Positions 58,864-59,893 of a DNA stretch of 59,893 nt are shown in pieces (within the stretch, counting starts at the first letter, position 1; each line of letters begins with the position of its first letter). The stretch is from an uncultured Bacteroidia bacterium (GTDB taxonomy: Bacteria > Bacteroidota > Bacteroidia > Bacteroidales > CAJPTX01), in contig CALHSW010000038.1 of the NCBI GenBank assembly GCA_938038735.1, positions 1 through 59,893 of the forward strand, given 5' to 3'. The notes under the pieces are model-generated. The model made no database searches. It saw only the letters and a list, made by a program, of their open reading frames with translations, and was not told where the DNA came from. Position numbers and translations under genes: made by a program.

Positions 58864-59121
58864 ATGGAGGAACAGGGCGGGAGCGTAACCAAGATGGACG
58901 TGGTCTGCGCGTTCATCCCCAACGCGAGCAAGGCCTCGGTGTCGCAGTGGTTTCGGCGGGAGGTGCATACCAACGAGCGCCTCATGCGGGCGTTGCGGCG
59001 GGTGGGATACCGCAAGACGCTGCGCACGCTGAGCGCGGAGATGGTGGAACTCATCGCGCGCCGGGGCGAATTTCTAGAGGGTAACGGAACGGAGAAAGGG
59101 AATCATGAGACTAAAGATTAA
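58864..59121 (+). CDS. Small protein, possible DNA-binding
   Basis: The 85-residue protein (VVCAFIPNASKASVSQWFRREV, NERLMRALRRVGYRK) is helical and basic, with a pattern compatible with a helix-turn-helix. It lies 16 bases after the loader gene and overlaps the next gene by 17 bases. The function is unknown. Confidence 0.5.
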   Translation: MEEQGGSVTKMDVVCAFIPNASKASVSQWFRREVHTNERLMRALRRVGYRKTLRTLSAEMVELIARRGEFLEGNGTEKGNHETKD

Positions 59122-59737
59122 AATTATACTCATCGCGGCGGTGGCCGTGCTGGTGGCGGGGCTGTGCTTTTGGCTATGGATGGCGGGGGTGGAGAACGCC
59201 CGCATGCGGCGGGAGCTGGCGCGCGCGCAGGAGAACCTCACCGCGGCGATGGCGGAGCTTGACACCACGCGCGACGCGCAGGGGCGGGCGATCGCGGAGG
59301 TGCATCGGCTGCGCATGACGGTGGGCGAGCTGGAGGATGCAAGGGGCGCGCTGGCGGCGCGGGTGCGGGCCATGGGGGTGCGGCTGAACCGCCTCACCGC
59401 CCTTAGCGAGACCCGCATGCGCACCATCGCGCACCTGCAGGGGCGGGTGGACACGGTGTACGTGGCGCGGGCGGATAGAGCCGACGCGCCCGCGGTGGAC
59501 ACCCTACGCCGCCTCGCCTACGATGATGGGCACCTCACGCTGGAGGCCACGGTGAACGAAAGCGCGGGGACGTACGAGGCCAGGGTGGAGTCGGTGGATA
59601 CGCTGATACAGACGGTGCACCGGGTGCGGTCGGGCTGGTGGATATTCGGCTGCACGAAGGGCATCCGTCAGACGGTGCGCAGCTCCAACCCGCACACCCG
59701 GATTGTATACCAGGAGTACATAGAGTTTGAAAGGTAA
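59105..59737 (+). CDS. Membrane-anchored coiled-coil (DUF6549-like)
   Basis: The 210-residue protein has an N-terminal span (IKIILIAAVAVLVAGLCFWLWM) followed by a long coiled coil (residues 30-120, rich in Arg/Glu/Ala). A beta-rich end (YDDGHLTLEATVNESAG, TRIVYQEYIEFER) follows, as in DUF6549-like proteins of Bacteroidota prophages. The role is unknown; it may be an envelope protein or spanin-like. Confidence 0.55.
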   Translation: MRLKIKIILIAAVAVLVAGLCFWLWMAGVENARMRRELARAQENLTAAMAELDTTRDAQGRAIAEVHRLRMTVGELEDARGALAARVRAMGVRLNRLTALSETRMRTIAHLQGRVDTVYVARADRADAPAVDTLRRLAYDDGHLTLEATVNESAGTYEARVESVDTLIQTVHRVRSGWWIFGCTKGIRQTVRSSNPHTRIVYQEYIEFER

Positions 59738-59785
59738 ATGGGGCAATCCCGAAGACTTGCACGAGATACAAAACGGTAGCGGAAT

Positions 59786-59893
59786 ATGTTCATAGCATGG
59801 GATAGCGAAACCAATGGGGTGCGGCTGGTAGCCGAGGAGGAGGGAGGTTTAAAGGTATCCCCGCGGCCGGTGTTCTTCGAGGAGCTTGACCTG
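59786..59893 (+). CDS. Start of a gene, possibly PAPS-reductase-like
   Basis: A frame begins ATG at 59786 (MFIAWDSETNGVRLV) and is open to the window edge. It contains RPVFFEELDL, which I recall from the start of phosphoadenosine-phosphosulfate-reductase-like proteins in Bacteroidota mobile elements; I am not certain of this. Only 36 codons are visible, so the call is tentative. It shows that the element continues beyond the window. Confidence 0.35.
   Translation, partial: MFIAWDSETNGVRLVAEEEGGLKVSPRPVFFEELDL

Noticed and set aside
27916..59893. Integrative conjugative element
   Set aside because: No relaxase, coupling protein, VirB4 or Tra-type genes are visible; lysin, holin-like and membrane/beta-rich genes favour a virus. 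Genes beyond the right edge could still change this.
1..59893. tRNA or rRNA genes
   Set aside because: I looked for cloverleaf-type stems and rRNA-like stretches, including the lepA junction, and found none I could support.

Overview
The window is a piece of a Bacteroidota (most likely order Bacteroidales) chromosome joined to most of a large mobile element. The assignment rests on a type IX secretion sorting domain at the left edge, repeated TAnnTTTG (-7) promoter boxes of the Bacteroidota type, and the housekeeping gene content (BamD-RpoZ-CoaBC cluster, DUF4290-MurA pair, Bacteroidota-style YidC, RecA, LepA, RlpA-SPOR). The genus cannot be fixed from this sequence alone.

Region 1 (1-24.5 kb) is ordinary core genome. 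On the + strand it holds a partial T9SS cargo protein, a thioredoxin-fold lipoprotein, recA, a DUF349 coiled-coil protein, pyrG, yidC, a secreted nuclease and a PflA-like radical SAM protein. After a minus-strand hypothetical come an Ig-like lipoprotein, a thiamine-binding-type protein, an outer-membrane barrel, rlpA, trpS and an AlkD-like repair protein. The minus strand then carries bamD-rpoZ-coaBC, DUF4290-murA and lepA with an outer-membrane barrel gene.

Region 2 (24.5-27.9 kb) is a junction. It has a 44-bp palindrome, a truncated IS982-type transposase, a PIN (DUF4411)/ImmA-IrrE gene pair, and a tyrosine recombinase that has lost the middle of its catalytic domain.

Region 3 (27.9 kb to the right edge) is the element proper, which runs off the window. 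Minus-strand genes from right to left are: a HigBA-type module with a metallopeptidase-fused antitoxin; a Panacea/Doc-type toxin-antitoxin pair; a DnaB-type helicase with a DNA methyltransferase; then, from one promoter at 47.69 kb, a tightly packed run of about 20 genes (47.65 to 35.0 kb). These encode many single-span membrane proteins, several small beta-rich proteins that look like members of one fold, an Arg-rich DNA-binding-like peptide, an annexin-like protein, an M15 peptidase, a transglutaminase-like protein, and a holin/CHAP-lysin-like pair. A further operon encodes a DNA methyltransferase, a 1409-residue Strawberry-notch-type helicase and a RecA/RadA-like ATPase. The plus-strand operon to the right of a putative origin (six GC-rich iteron-like repeats beside an AT-rich tract, 54.0-54.5 kb) carries small regulators, a J-domain protein, a winged-helix initiator-like protein and a DnaC-like loader.

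I find no terminase, portal, tail, baseplate or conjugation genes. My reading, which is inference, is that this is a prophage or phage-plasmid of a tailless, membrane-containing virus type, with its own DnaB/DnaC replication system and several addiction modules. The structural block and its beta-rich paralogues are the most likely undescribed biology here.
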